Positions 44,805 to 53,545 of a stretch of DNA of 64,000 bases are shown here, one piece after another. Source of the DNA: Dongia deserti. Its GTDB lineage: Bacteria > Pseudomonadota > Alphaproteobacteria > Dongiales > Dongiaceae. The position numbers were made by a program, and so were the translations under genes. The stretch lies in NCBI RefSeq assembly GCF_003574735.1, contig NZ_QORW01000003.1:186001-250000 (forward strand), given 5' to 3'. Within the stretch, counting starts at the first letter, position 1; every line of letters begins with the position of its first letter. Below the pieces are notes generated by a model, which saw nothing but the letters and a program-made list of their open reading frames with translations, did no database searches and was not told where the DNA came from.

Positions 44805-47745
44805 TGAGGCGCTTCCCTTCCGGATCGAGGAAGTGCGGCGCCACGACCTTCACCAAGGTACGGCGGCCGCGGATCGGATCATCCGCCAGCAAGGTCCGCC
44901 CGCCCCATTCGCTGAGGCCCCCCTTCAGCAGTCCGATTCCGACCCAGTGGCCGAGCGAGGGGCTTTCCGTCACCGACGTGACCCAGCCCAAGCCGTGCCC
45001 CGTTTCGTTGCCCCCTTCGCACAGGATCGATCCGCCTTTGAAGATCTCGCCCTTGGTGACCGGCACCAGACCGACGAGCTGCGGCCTGTCCTTGCGTTGC
45101 AGGTCCGGCCGTGTGCGCAGCACGCCGCCGATGAACGCTTTCTTGGTCGATGCCATGCGCCCGAGGCCGAGATCGTCCAGAGTGGCGCGTCCATCCAGCT
45201 CCGGTCCGCCAACATGCCCCTTCTCGATCCTGAGCGCACCCAAGGCTTCCAATCCATAGGCACCGCCGCGGCGCGCCGTGGCACCGTCCAGCAGTGCCCG
45301 CCAGAGTTCCTGACCGTGATCCGCTGGGACATAGATCTCGTAGGCGAGCTCCCCGGAGAAGCTGATCCGCGCGATCCGGCACGGTACACCATTGAACGAT
45401 CCTTCCCGCACACCCATGAACGGGAATGCGTCGTTGCTGAAGTCGAGATCTGCGACCAGCGCCTGCAACAGATCGCGTGCCAATGGCCCGGCCACCGAGG
45501 CGCCGGCCCACTGATCCGTGACAGACGTGACCGCGACGCGCAGGTCCGGCCAACGCATCTCCAGCAGTTCTTCCAGCCACGCCATCACCTTGCCGGCATT
45601 GGCGGTCGTCGTCGTCATGAAATACTCATGCTCGCCGAGGCGCCATGACGTGCCGTCATCCATTACGATGCCGTCGTCGCGCAGCATCACGCCGTAGCGC
45701 GCCTTGCCGATTGCCAGCGACTTGAAAGCGTTCACATAGACGCGGTCAAGGAGTTCGCCCGCGTCGGGGCCTTGCACCGCGATCTTGCCCAGGGTCGAGA
45801 CGTCGCAGATGCCGACGGCTTCCCTCACCAGGCGCATCTCGCGGAGATAGGCCTCATCGACGGTTTCGGTCCCTTGTGGATAGAACCAGGGACGCAGCCA
45901 CAAACCCGTCTCCAGCATGCGTGCACCCTGCGTGACCAGCGCATCATGCATGGGTGAACGGCGGGTCGGCAGCAGATGCTGATCGCGCTCCGCGCCTGCG
46001 AGCGCGCCGATCGAGACCGGCGCGAACGGTGGGCGGAAGGTCGTGGTCCCGATGGCATCGAGCGGCCCACCGCGCAGCTTGGCGATCACTGCCAGCGCGT
46101 TGACAGCAGAGGTGCGGCCCTGATCCGTTGCCATGCCGAGGGTGGTGTAGCGCTTCAGAAGCTCCGGCGCGTCATAGCCTTCGTGGCAGGCCTGGCGCAC
46201 GTCACCGAACGTCACGTCATTCTGGATGTCGACGAAGGCTTTGCCCTTGATGCCGCCGAAGATCCAGGGGCGGATCGGGTAGTCCCAGCCGCCCGGCGCT
46301 GGGAAATCCTCTTTCGGCGCGCTGCGGCCGAGCGCATGCGCCGCTTCCGCGCCCGCAGCCCGGCCGGATCGCGCACAATCATCGGTACGCCAGATGCCCG
46401 TGGCAGCGCCGATGCAGCGGACCGGCTCGCGCGCTTCGCCTGGGAGGAAGGCGGCCAGCGTCTCGTTCCAGACCGGCCTGACGCCGCGTTGGCTCAAGAG
46501 ATGCTGGGTCGGCGACCAGCCCCCCGACATGCCCATGGCATCGCAGTCTATGGTCTCGCCGGCTTTGCCATCGATTCTCGCAACTTCCAGGGCGCGGACG
46601 CTTTGACGGCCGATGGCCCGCACTGGGACACCGCCCAAGCGCAGCTCCACGCCGGCGCTCTTTGCCATCTCCGGGAGCGGCCCCGAAACATCCTCGCGTG
46701 CATCAAGCAGCATCGTCGCGATGCCAGCGCGCGCGATATCAGAGGCTGCGGCGTACGCCGAGTCGTTGTTCGTGGCGATGACGATGCGCGTGCCCGCCGC
46801 CACCCCCCACCGATTGACGTAGGCGCGCAGGGCCGAGGTCAGCATCACGCCGGGTCGGTCGTTGTTGCCGAAGATCAGCGGCCGTTCGAGTGCTCCCGCA
46901 GCGAGCACGATGCGCTTGGCACGCACGATCCAGAAGCGCTCGCGCACCCCGGCGGCCGGCTGCAGCCGTTCCACCAGACCAGCGACCCCATGGTCGTAGA
47001 GACCGAACGCCATGGTGCGGCTGAGGACCCGCACATTCGACGCTCCGCGTAGACTGCGCTCCCGCGTCAAAAGCCAGCCACGCGCATTGATACCCTCAAT
47101 CGCTTCGCTCTCTTGCAGCAAGCCGCCGCCAAGGGCGAAATCGCGCTCGACCAGGATCACATCCAGGCCAGCCTCTGCCGCAACGCGCGCCGCTTCGATT
47201 CCGGCCGGACCGGCGCCGATCACCAGCAGATCGCAAGAAGCCTCGCAGCTTTCGTAGTGGTCGGGATCGGGCTCGCGCGAGGCGACGCCCAATCCCGCAG
47301 CGCGGCGGATGAAACGCTCGTAGAACAGCCAGCTCTTGGGGCTGTTCCCGGGTCCCATGAAGGTCTTGTAGTAGAAGCCGGCGCTGAATAGTCGCGCGGA
47401 CAGCTGGTTGATCGCGCCCAGATCGAACCGTAGGTTCGGCCAGCAATGTTGGCTATGCGCCTCCAGGCCTTCTACGAGTTCCTCTGTCGAGGCCAGCGTA
47501 TTTGGGATGGTGCGCGCGCCGCTGCCGATCGTCACGAGCGCAGAAGTTTCCTCGATTCCTGCGCTCATGATCCCGCGCGGCCGGTGATATTTGAAGCTGC
47601 GCGCGACCAGGCGCTCGCCATTGGCCAGCAACGCGGAGGCCAGCGTGTCGCCACGGAATCCGTGCAGCGTACGGCCATCGAACGAGAAGCCGAGCGGCTT
47701 GCCGCGGTCGATGGCGCCGCCGCTCTTGAGACGAAATCCGGTCAT
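44797..47745 (-). CDS. soxA: Sarcosine oxidase alpha subunit SoxA
   Basis: Large subunit, about 982 residues. It oxidatively demethylates sarcosine together with SoxB and hands the one-carbon unit to tetrahydrofolate. Domain order: an N-terminal ferredoxin-like region (GFSFDGRTLHGFRGDTLASA), an NAD-binding Rossmann core (LLVIGAGPAGIEAARVAAEA, near 150), and a C-terminal aminomethyltransferase-like folate domain (from about 590, KIAVQGPDAGELLDRVYVNA; later SFSGELAYEIYVPAD). ATG 47745 overlaps the soxD stop (ATGA); the longer open frame upstream is inside soxD. No glyA, folD or purU is nearby, unlike many sox operons. Confidence 0.94.
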   Translation of the reverse strand: MTGFRLKSGGAIDRGKPLGFSFDGRTLHGFRGDTLASALLANGERLVARSFKYHRPRGIMSAGIEETSALVTIGSGARTIPNTLASTEELVEGLEAHSQHCWPNLRFDLGAINQLSARLFSAGFYYKTFMGPGNSPKSWLFYERFIRRAAGLGVASREPDPDHYESCEASCDLLVIGAGPAGIEAARVAAEAGLDVILVERDFALGGGLLQESEAIEGINARGWLLTRERSLRGASNVRVLSRTMAFGLYDHGVAGLVERLQPAAGVRERFWIVRAKRIVLAAGALERPLIFGNNDRPGVMLTSALRAYVNRWGVAAGTRIVIATNNDSAYAAASDIARAGIATMLLDAREDVSGPLPEMAKSAGVELRLGGVPVRAIGRQSVRALEVARIDGKAGETIDCDAMGMSGGWSPTQHLLSQRGVRPVWNETLAAFLPGEAREPVRCIGAATGIWRTDDCARSGRAAGAEAAHALGRSAPKEDFPAPGGWDYPIRPWIFGGIKGKAFVDIQNDVTFGDVRQACHEGYDAPELLKRYTTLGMATDQGRTSAVNALAVIAKLRGGPLDAIGTTTFRPPFAPVSIGALAGAERDQHLLPTRRSPMHDALVTQGARMLETGLWLRPWFYPQGTETVDEAYLREMRLVREAVGICDVSTLGKIAVQGPDAGELLDRVYVNAFKSLAIGKARYGVMLRDDGIVMDDGTSWRLGEHEYFMTTTTANAGKVMAWLEELLEMRWPDLRVAVTSVTDQWAGASVAGPLARDLLQALVADLDFSNDAFPFMGVREGSFNGVPCRIARISFSGELAYEIYVPADHGQELWRALLDGATARRGGAYGLEALGALRIEKGHVGGPELDGRATLDDLGLGRMASTKKAFIGGVLRTRPDLQRKDRPQLVGLVPVTKGEIFKGGSILCEGGNETGHGLGWVTSVTESPSLGHWVGIGLLKGGLSEWGGRTLLADDPIRGRRTLVKVVAPHFLDPEGKRLNG

Positions 47746-48017
47746 TTCATCAGCCCGGGGATGGCAGTGCGCGCCGGCTCGACGCGCGTGATGGCATGGG
47801 TCAGCGTGTCGCGCTCCACGATGAGCCACAGGCGGCAACCATCGCTGTGCTGCCAGCGCTCGCGATGCGGTCCTTTCGGGTTCGAGCGCACATAGACGGC
47901 CTCGATCCACGCCTCGAGTGGGGCGGACAGCTCGGGATAGGCAATATTGGCATCGCCGCCATAGGTGAACTCGCTATGGTCGCGCTCGCCGCAGAAGGGG
48001 CAATTGATGCGCAGCAT
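47742..48017 (-). CDS. soxD: Sarcosine oxidase delta subunit SoxD
   Basis: Zinc-binding small subunit of 91 residues. The predicted zinc ligands are all present: C6 and C9 in NCPFCGERDHSEF, then H57 and C61 in WQHSDGCRLWL, spaced as in characterised SoxD. The ATG directly follows the soxB stop with no gap, and the stop overlaps soxA, so the three subunits are translated as a coupled set. Confidence 0.95.
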   Translation of the reverse strand: MLRINCPFCGERDHSEFTYGGDANIAYPELSAPLEAWIEAVYVRSNPKGPHRERWQHSDGCRLWLIVERDTLTHAITRVEPARTAIPGLMK

Positions 48018-49274
48018 TCAGTGCAGCCTGGGTGTCGGACCGGAACCGGCCTCATCGACGATGGCGCCACGGGCGAAGCGATCGAGCGAGAACGGCACGG
48101 AGAGCGGGTCCGGCTGGTCGCGCGCCATCAGGTGCGCAAAGCACCAGCCGGAGGCCGGCGTTGCCTTGAACCCGCCATAGCACCAGCCGCCATTGAGATA
48201 GAGCCCGTCGACCGGCGACTTGGAGATGATGTGCGAGCCGTCCATGGTCATGTCCATGACGCCCGCCCAATGCCGCAGCAGGCGCACGCGCCCGAGGCAC
48301 GGCATGAGCGAGACCGCCAGCGCGGCGACATCGCGCACCACCGGTAAGTTCCCGCGCTGCGCATAAGAGTTGTACATGTCGAGGTCGCCGCCGAACACCA
48401 TGCCGCCCTTGTCCGATTGGCTGATATAGAAGTGGCCATGGCCGCCGAAGCCGATCACGTAGTCGAGCAGCGGCTTCAAAGGCTCGGAGACAAAGGCCTG
48501 CAGCAGGTGGCTTTCGATCGGCAGGCGCAGTCCCGCCATCTCGCCCAGGCGCGAGGTATGACCAGCGACCGCGATGCCGGTTTTCGCCGCCATGATCCGG
48601 CCGCGGCTGGTCTCGACCCCCGTGATGCGTCCGCCTTGGCGCACAAACCCGGTGACCTCGCAATTCTGGATGATGTCGACACCAAGCTCCGATGCGGCAC
48701 GGGCATAGCCCCAGACCACCGCATCGTGGCGCGCGGTGCCTGCGGTCGGCTGCATCAGCCCGCCCCAGATCGGAAAGCGCGCTGTTGGGCGGTAGTCGAG
48801 GTGCGGCACCAGCTCCTGCATCGCCGCACGATCCAGCAGCCGCGCCGCGATCCCGTGACGTCGCATGATGTTGCCGCGCCGCGCCGCCGAATCCAGCGCA
48901 TCAGGCGAATGCAGCAGCAGGATCTGCCCGCGCGGACTGAACATCACGTTGAAGTTCAGGTCATGGGCGAGCGTATTCCAGAGCTTGAGCGAGAAGTCGT
49001 AGAACTCGGTGGCGCCGGGCAACATGTAATTGGAGCGCACGATGGTGGTGTTGCGCCCGACATTGCCGGAGCCGATATAGCCCTTCTCCAGCACGGCGAC
49101 ATCGCGGATGCCGAACTCCTTCGCAAGATAGTAAGCAGTTGCGAGCCCATGGCCCCCGCCGCCGACAATGATCGCCTCGTAGCGCTCCTTCGGGGCGGGA
49201 TCGCGCCACGCGCGCGGCCAGGGCCGGCCGGTGATGGCATGCTTCAGGAGCGCGAGCGCGGAATAGCGCGACAT
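48018..49274 (-). CDS. soxB: Sarcosine oxidase beta subunit SoxB
   Basis: FAD/FMN subunit that oxidises sarcosine, 418 residues. AIIVGGGGHGLATAYYLA (near 36) binds FAD; GSGNVGRNTTIVRSNYML is the beta-subunit hallmark. His183 in GTARHDAVVWGYARAA is in the place of the histidine that carries covalent FMN in heterotetrameric sarcosine oxidases. First gene of the leftward soxBDAG operon; the 174 bases upstream are shared with the divergent aldehyde dehydrogenase operon and contain a strong palindrome. It lies within the ectoine genes, which suggests a shared role in using methylated or osmolyte-derived amines. Confidence 0.95.
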   Translation of the reverse strand: MSRYSALALLKHAITGRPWPRAWRDPAPKERYEAIIVGGGGHGLATAYYLAKEFGIRDVAVLEKGYIGSGNVGRNTTIVRSNYMLPGATEFYDFSLKLWNTLAHDLNFNVMFSPRGQILLLHSPDALDSAARRGNIMRRHGIAARLLDRAAMQELVPHLDYRPTARFPIWGGLMQPTAGTARHDAVVWGYARAASELGVDIIQNCEVTGFVRQGGRITGVETSRGRIMAAKTGIAVAGHTSRLGEMAGLRLPIESHLLQAFVSEPLKPLLDYVIGFGGHGHFYISQSDKGGMVFGGDLDMYNSYAQRGNLPVVRDVAALAVSLMPCLGRVRLLRHWAGVMDMTMDGSHIISKSPVDGLYLNGGWCYGGFKATPASGWCFAHLMARDQPDPLSVPFSLDRFARGAIVDEAGSGPTPRLH

Positions 49275-49380
49275 GGGGCCTTTATGCAGCGAATTCGATG
49301 CCGCCCTTCATCGCACTCCCGGGGCGGAAAAAGCAGCTAAAGGCGCGGTGCTGGATAGTGGAATCTTCTGCGGTCCGCTG

Positions 49381-49399
49381 CCACTTTGGACCAAAGTGG
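49381..49399. promoter_or_regulatory. Perfect palindrome CCACTTTGGACCAAAGTGG between soxB and the aldehyde dehydrogenase gene
   Basis: Nine-base arms CCACTTTGG and CCAAAGTGG around a single A, in the divergent intergenic region, 50 bases upstream of the aldehyde dehydrogenase ATG and about 107 bases from soxB. Its centre contains TTGGAC, a possible -35 hexamer. The perfect symmetry and location point to an operator for a dimeric regulator. DoeX, the GntR protein or an unlinked regulator could bind; I see no second copy in the ehuB-eutB region. Confidence 0.6.
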
Positions 49400-49448
49400 G
49401 CCGCTTCACCCCCTATCCTGCAGGTCTTGCGACTCCAGGGAGGATGGC

Positions 49449-50942
49449 ATGCAAAGCTCCGCCACCAGCCGGCACAGACGCTCCGCCGGATTGGAGCTGC
49501 TTAGGGATTCCAGGTTGCTGAAGGAATTCGCCTATATCGACGGCGCCTGGCGGTCCAGCGCCTCCGGCCGCGTGATTTCGGTGACCGATCCCGGCAACGG
49601 CGAATGGATCGGCCATGTCCCGGCCTTGACCGCCGACGAGAGCGCGCAGGCGATCGCAGCAGCAGACCGAGCTTTTCCAGCCTGGTCCGCCCTTTTGCCT
49701 CAGCAGCGAGCGCAGGTCTTGCGTCGATGGTTCGAGGCGGTCGTGGCAAACCGCGAGGATTTGGCCGTGCTCATGACGCTCGAGCAGGGCAAACCGCTCT
49801 CGGAAGCCCGTGGCGAGATCGACTATGCGGCATCCTTCATCGAGTTCTATGCCGAGGAAGCGAAACGCACGAACATCGAATCGGTGAGCTCGCATCTCGC
49901 CGATGCGCTGATGAGCGTGCGGCGGCAGCCGATGGGTGTCGCAGCCCTGGTGACGCCCTGGAACTTCCCCTCCGCCATGATCACGCGCAAGGCGGCGGCG
50001 GCTCTGGCGGCCGGCTGCACCACGGTGGTCCACCCGTCGCATCAGACGCCCTTTTCCGCCCTTGCGCTGGCGGAACTCGCGGAACGCGCCGGTGTGCCCG
50101 CCGGCACATTCAACATCGTGACCGGCGAAGCGGCCGAAGTCGTCGCGCCGATGACGGAATCTCCTGCGGTTCGTGTACTCTCCTTCACGGGTTCGACGGA
50201 GGTGGGCCGCCTGCTCTATCGGCAATCTGCCGCGACCATCAAGACGCTGGTTCTGGAACTGGGCGGTCATGCGCCGTTCCTGGTGTTCGCCGACGCCGAT
50301 CTCGACCGCGCGGTGGATTGTGCCGTGAGCGCGAAGTTTGCGACCTCCGGCCAGGATTGCCTCGCCGCCAACCGCATGCTGATCGAGCGGCCGGTCTATG
50401 ATGCTTTTGTCGCCCGCTTTGCGGAGCGGGCGCGGGGTCTGACCGTCGGGCATGGATTGTCCGATCCCGCCATCGGCCCGCTGATGAACGAAGCCGCCGT
50501 GCGCAAGCAGGAAGAGCATGTGGCCGACGCCCTCAAGCGCGGCGCGCGGCTGGTGGCTGGCGGCAAACGGCATCAGGCAGGCCCGCTCTTCTTCCAGCCG
50601 ACCGTGCTGGCCGATGTGCCGGCCGATGCGCTGATCTTCCGGGAAGAGACATTCGGGCCGATCGCCGCCCTCGCGCCATTCGATGAGGAGGCACACGCTT
50701 TAGATCGCGCCAATGACACGGATTATGGGCTGGTCGCCTACCTTCATACCCGCGATACGGGACGGATTGCGCGACTGACTGCCGAGCTGCAATACGGCAT
50801 GGTGGCGGTCAACCGCACCAAGATCACCGGTGCGCCGATCCCCTTCGGCGGCGTCAAGCAATCGGGCCTGGGGCGCGAAGGATCGCGGCTTGGCATGGAA
50901 GCCTTCATGGACGTCAAATATATATGCCAGGATGTCGCGTGA
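49449..50942 (+). CDS. doeC: NAD(P)-dependent semialdehyde dehydrogenase (DoeC-like, succinate-semialdehyde dehydrogenase family)
   Basis: A 497-residue aldehyde dehydrogenase. GVAALVTPWNFPSAMITRKA binds the cofactor, LELGGHAPFLVF holds the catalytic Glu, TSGQDCLAANR the nucleophile Cys (near residue 303), and REETFGPIAALAPF is the usual late motif. In ectoine breakdown DoeC oxidises aspartate semialdehyde to aspartate after DoeD has transaminated diaminobutyrate. The aminotransferase two genes downstream supports this, but succinate semialdehyde is an equally good substrate by sequence. ATG 49449 has GGGAGGATGGC upstream; the 21-codon extension to 49386 would run into the operator palindrome. 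Confidence 0.82.
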   Translation: MQSSATSRHRRSAGLELLRDSRLLKEFAYIDGAWRSSASGRVISVTDPGNGEWIGHVPALTADESAQAIAAADRAFPAWSALLPQQRAQVLRRWFEAVVANREDLAVLMTLEQGKPLSEARGEIDYAASFIEFYAEEAKRTNIESVSSHLADALMSVRRQPMGVAALVTPWNFPSAMITRKAAAALAAGCTTVVHPSHQTPFSALALAELAERAGVPAGTFNIVTGEAAEVVAPMTESPAVRVLSFTGSTEVGRLLYRQSAATIKTLVLELGGHAPFLVFADADLDRAVDCAVSAKFATSGQDCLAANRMLIERPVYDAFVARFAERARGLTVGHGLSDPAIGPLMNEAAVRKQEEHVADALKRGARLVAGGKRHQAGPLFFQPTVLADVPADALIFREETFGPIAALAPFDEEAHALDRANDTDYGLVAYLHTRDTGRIARLTAELQYGMVAVNRTKITGAPIPFGGVKQSGLGREGSRLGMEAFMDVKYICQDVA

Positions 50943-50951
50943 GGTCAGCCG

Positions 50952-52103
50952 ATGATGCACGATAACCCATTCTCTGAAGCGGAAATCGCGCGGCGCCTGG
51001 CGGCGTTCCGCACAGGGCTATTACAACGCGGGCTCGACGGCGCAGTGGTCGCTGCGCCGGAGAACGTGTTCTATCTGACCGGCCTCGATCATTGGGGTTA
51101 TTTCGCGCCCCATCTGCTGATCGTGCCGCTCGCAGGCACGCCCGTGCTCGTGACCCGGGCCATGGAGCGCGTCTCGGTCGAGAAGCAGGTAAAGGCGGCG
51201 GAGTTCCGCGGCCACAGCGACAGCGAGACGGCCGCCGATGTGGCGGCACGCGTCTTGCGTGACCAGAAGCTCGCGGGGCGCCGCCTGGGCCTCGAATATT
51301 GGACCGCCGGCTTCAGTCACGGTCTGGCCATGTCGTTGCAGGCACAAGCCGAAGCGCAGTGGCAGGACATCTCCGGCCTCATCGACGATCTTCGCCTGGT
51401 GAAAAGCACGGAAGAGCAAACCCTGATGCGCCGCGCCGCGGCCGTGACGGATGCCGCTGCGGGCGCTGCAATCGAGGTCATTGCAGACGGAGCGCCGGAA
51501 CGCGAGGTCGTCGCTGCCTGTGTTGCCGCGATGACGAGAGCCGGCGGATCGCCGCCCGCGTTCGGTCCCTTCATCCGGCCAGGGAGCCGTCTCGGCGAAG
51601 AGCACACGACCTGGGGCGACGGGCGTTACAAGTCAGGCGAGCCGGTGTTCCTGGAATTGTCCGGCTGCGCCTCGCGCTATCACGCGCCGCTGGGGCGGCT
51701 CGTCCATATCGGCTCCATCCCTGACCCGGACGCCCGGATGGCCGAGACGAGCCAGCAAGCCTTCCATGCCGTCCTGGGGGCGCTGCGTTCCGGTGCTCGC
51801 GCGCGCGACGTCTATGCCGCCTGGCAACAGGTGGTCGACGAGGCCGGCCTGCCGCGGTATCGTCGTCACCATTGCGGCTATTGCGTCGGGATTGGCCTGT
51901 CGCCGACCTGGACAGGCGGCAACAAGGTCGTCGGCCTGCGCCACGATTCCGAGATGGAGATCCGGGAGGGTATGTCGTTCCACATTCTCTCCTGGCTCAT
52001 GGGAACGGGACGCGGTGATTACTTCATTTCCAATACGGTGCTGCTGGGTGCGGGGGGACCGGAAGTCCTGACCCGCACGCCCGACGGCCCGATCGTCAGA
52101 TAG
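50952..52103 (+). CDS. M24-family (pita-bread) hydrolase, DoeA paralogue
   Basis: A 383-residue protein with a creatinase N-domain (DGAVVAAPENVFYLTGLDHW) and an M24 C-domain (SGLIDDLRLVKSTEEQTLMR, HHCGYCVGIGLSPTWTGGNK). Like DoeA it keeps only part of the metal-binding set of true aminopeptidases, and it ends in the same EIREGMSFHILSWL pattern. It could be a creatinase/ectoine-hydrolase type amidohydrolase for a related cyclic or N-acylated compound. It sits between an aldehyde dehydrogenase (9-base gap) and an aminotransferase (10-base gap), so hydrolysis followed by transamination and oxidation is a reasonable guess. The first of two adjacent ATGs is used, with GAGGT upstream. Confidence 0.8.
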   Translation: MMHDNPFSEAEIARRLAAFRTGLLQRGLDGAVVAAPENVFYLTGLDHWGYFAPHLLIVPLAGTPVLVTRAMERVSVEKQVKAAEFRGHSDSETAADVAARVLRDQKLAGRRLGLEYWTAGFSHGLAMSLQAQAEAQWQDISGLIDDLRLVKSTEEQTLMRRAAAVTDAAAGAAIEVIADGAPEREVVAACVAAMTRAGGSPPAFGPFIRPGSRLGEEHTTWGDGRYKSGEPVFLELSGCASRYHAPLGRLVHIGSIPDPDARMAETSQQAFHAVLGALRSGARARDVYAAWQQVVDEAGLPRYRRHHCGYCVGIGLSPTWTGGNKVVGLRHDSEMEIREGMSFHILSWLMGTGRGDYFISNTVLLGAGGPEVLTRTPDGPIVR

Positions 52104-52113
52104 GAGCAATGCG

Positions 52114-53493
52114 ATGTTGCGCAACGACCAGCTCGACCAGTGGGATCGCGCCAATCTCTTTCATCCCTCGACTCATCTGGGTCAGTTCGCGCGCGGAGAA
52201 ATGCCGAACCGCATCGTCACCGGCGGCGAAGGCGTTTATATCCGCGACCGTGACGGCACCAAGCTGCTCGACGCATTTGCCGGGCTCTATTGCGTGAATG
52301 TCGGCTATGGCAGGACGGAGATCGCGGATGCCATCGCCAAGCAGGCGCACGAGCTTGCCTACTATCATGCTTATGTCGGGCACGGCACAGAGGCTGCGAT
52401 CACACTGGCACACATGGTGCTGGAGCGCGCGCCCAAGAACATGTCCAAGGTCTATTTCGGCCTGTCGGGCTCGGACGCCAACGAGACCAACATCAAGCTG
52501 ATCTGGTACTACAACAATATCCTGGGACGGCCTGGTAAGAAGACCGTCATCTCGCGCTGGCGCGGCTATCACGGATCGGGCCTGATGACCGGCTCGCTGA
52601 CCGGCCTCGACCTGTTCCACAAGAAGTTCGACCTACCGCTGGATCAAGTCACGCACACGGAGGCGCCCTACTACTTCCGCCGTCCGGACGCGTCGATGTC
52701 GGAAGAGGAATTCTCCGCCTATTGCGCGGCCAAGCTGGAGGAGCTGATCTTGAAGGAAGGGCCGGACACGGTTGCCGCCTTCATCGGCGAACCGGTGCTC
52801 GGCACCGGTGGCATCGTGCCGCCGCCAAAGGGCTATTGGGCCGCAATCCAGCCGGTCCTGAAGAAGTACGACATCTTGCTCATCGCCGACGAAGTTGTGA
52901 CGGGTTTCGGTCGCCTTGGCAGCATGTTCGGCTCCGACCACTACGGGATCGAGCCGGACATCATCACCATCGCCAAGGGCCTCACCTCGGCTTACGCGCC
53001 GCTGTCCGGCTCCATCATCTCCGAGAAGGTGTGGAAAGTGCTGGAGCGCGGTACCGATGAACTCGGCGCAATCGGCCATGGCTGGACCTATTCCGCCCAT
53101 CCGATCGGTGCGGCGGCGGGCGTTGCCAATCTCAAGCTCATCGACGAGCTCGGCCTAGTCGAGAACGCACGCAACGTCGGCAGCTATCTTCTCGATACCA
53201 TGCGCCAGGCGCTCGCCCGCCAGCCGATCGTCGGCGAGGTACGCGGCGAAGGCCTGCTCTGCGCGGTCGAGCTGGTCGAGGATCGGGACAAGCGCCGCTT
53301 CTTCGATCCGGCGAAAAAGGTCGGCCCGCAGGCGGCCGCAGCGCTGCTGAAGCGCGGTGTCATCGCACGCGCCATGCCGCAGGGCGACATCTTGGGATAC
53401 GCCCCGCCGCTCTGCCTCACGCGGCAGGAAGCCGACACGATCGTGATGGCCACGCGCGACGCGATCGAGGAGGTCGGCAGAAACCTTCGCTGA
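52114..53493 (+). CDS. doeD: Class III PLP aminotransferase (DoeD-like)
   Basis: A 459-residue omega-aminotransferase. YFGLSGSDANETNIKLIWYY is the phosphate loop, LLIADEVVTGFGRLG has the PLP-ring Asp, and TIAKGLTSAYAPLSG carries the PLP lysine near residue 288. Close in pattern to the SpuC/DoeD group. In the ectoine pathway DoeD converts diaminobutyrate to aspartate semialdehyde; polyamine, beta-alanine or taurine-type substrates are possible alternatives. A short spacer with a weak AGGAG site separates it from the M24 gene. It ends the rightward operon, just before a strong hairpin. Confidence 0.83.
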   Translation: MLRNDQLDQWDRANLFHPSTHLGQFARGEMPNRIVTGGEGVYIRDRDGTKLLDAFAGLYCVNVGYGRTEIADAIAKQAHELAYYHAYVGHGTEAAITLAHMVLERAPKNMSKVYFGLSGSDANETNIKLIWYYNNILGRPGKKTVISRWRGYHGSGLMTGSLTGLDLFHKKFDLPLDQVTHTEAPYYFRRPDASMSEEEFSAYCAAKLEELILKEGPDTVAAFIGEPVLGTGGIVPPPKGYWAAIQPVLKKYDILLIADEVVTGFGRLGSMFGSDHYGIEPDIITIAKGLTSAYAPLSGSIISEKVWKVLERGTDELGAIGHGWTYSAHPIGAAAGVANLKLIDELGLVENARNVGSYLLDTMRQALARQPIVGEVRGEGLLCAVELVEDRDKRRFFDPAKKVGPQAAAALLKRGVIARAMPQGDILGYAPPLCLTRQEADTIVMATRDAIEEVGRNLR

Positions 53494-53508
53494 CCCCTCG
53501 CCCGCTCA

Positions 53509-53533
53509 GTCCCTGATCGCTTCGATCAGGGAC
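53509..53533. terminator. Hairpin between convergent doeD and tadD
   Basis: GTCCCTGATCG and CGATCAGGGAC form a perfect 11-bp stem with a CTT loop, 15 bases after the aminotransferase stop and 12 bases before the end of the convergent TPR gene. No T run follows on either side, so if it terminates, it does so weakly or with Rho; a bidirectional end point for both operons is the likely role. Confidence 0.6.
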
Positions 53534-53545
53534 GGCGGGGCCGGG

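Noticed and set aside
45976-47052. 358-codon plus-strand frame opposite soxA
   Set aside because: Antisense to conserved SoxA sequence and without domain signals.
49413-50696. 427-codon minus-strand frame opposite the aldehyde dehydrogenase
   Set aside because: Arg/Gly/His-rich shadow of a gene whose catalytic residues are all in the plus frame.
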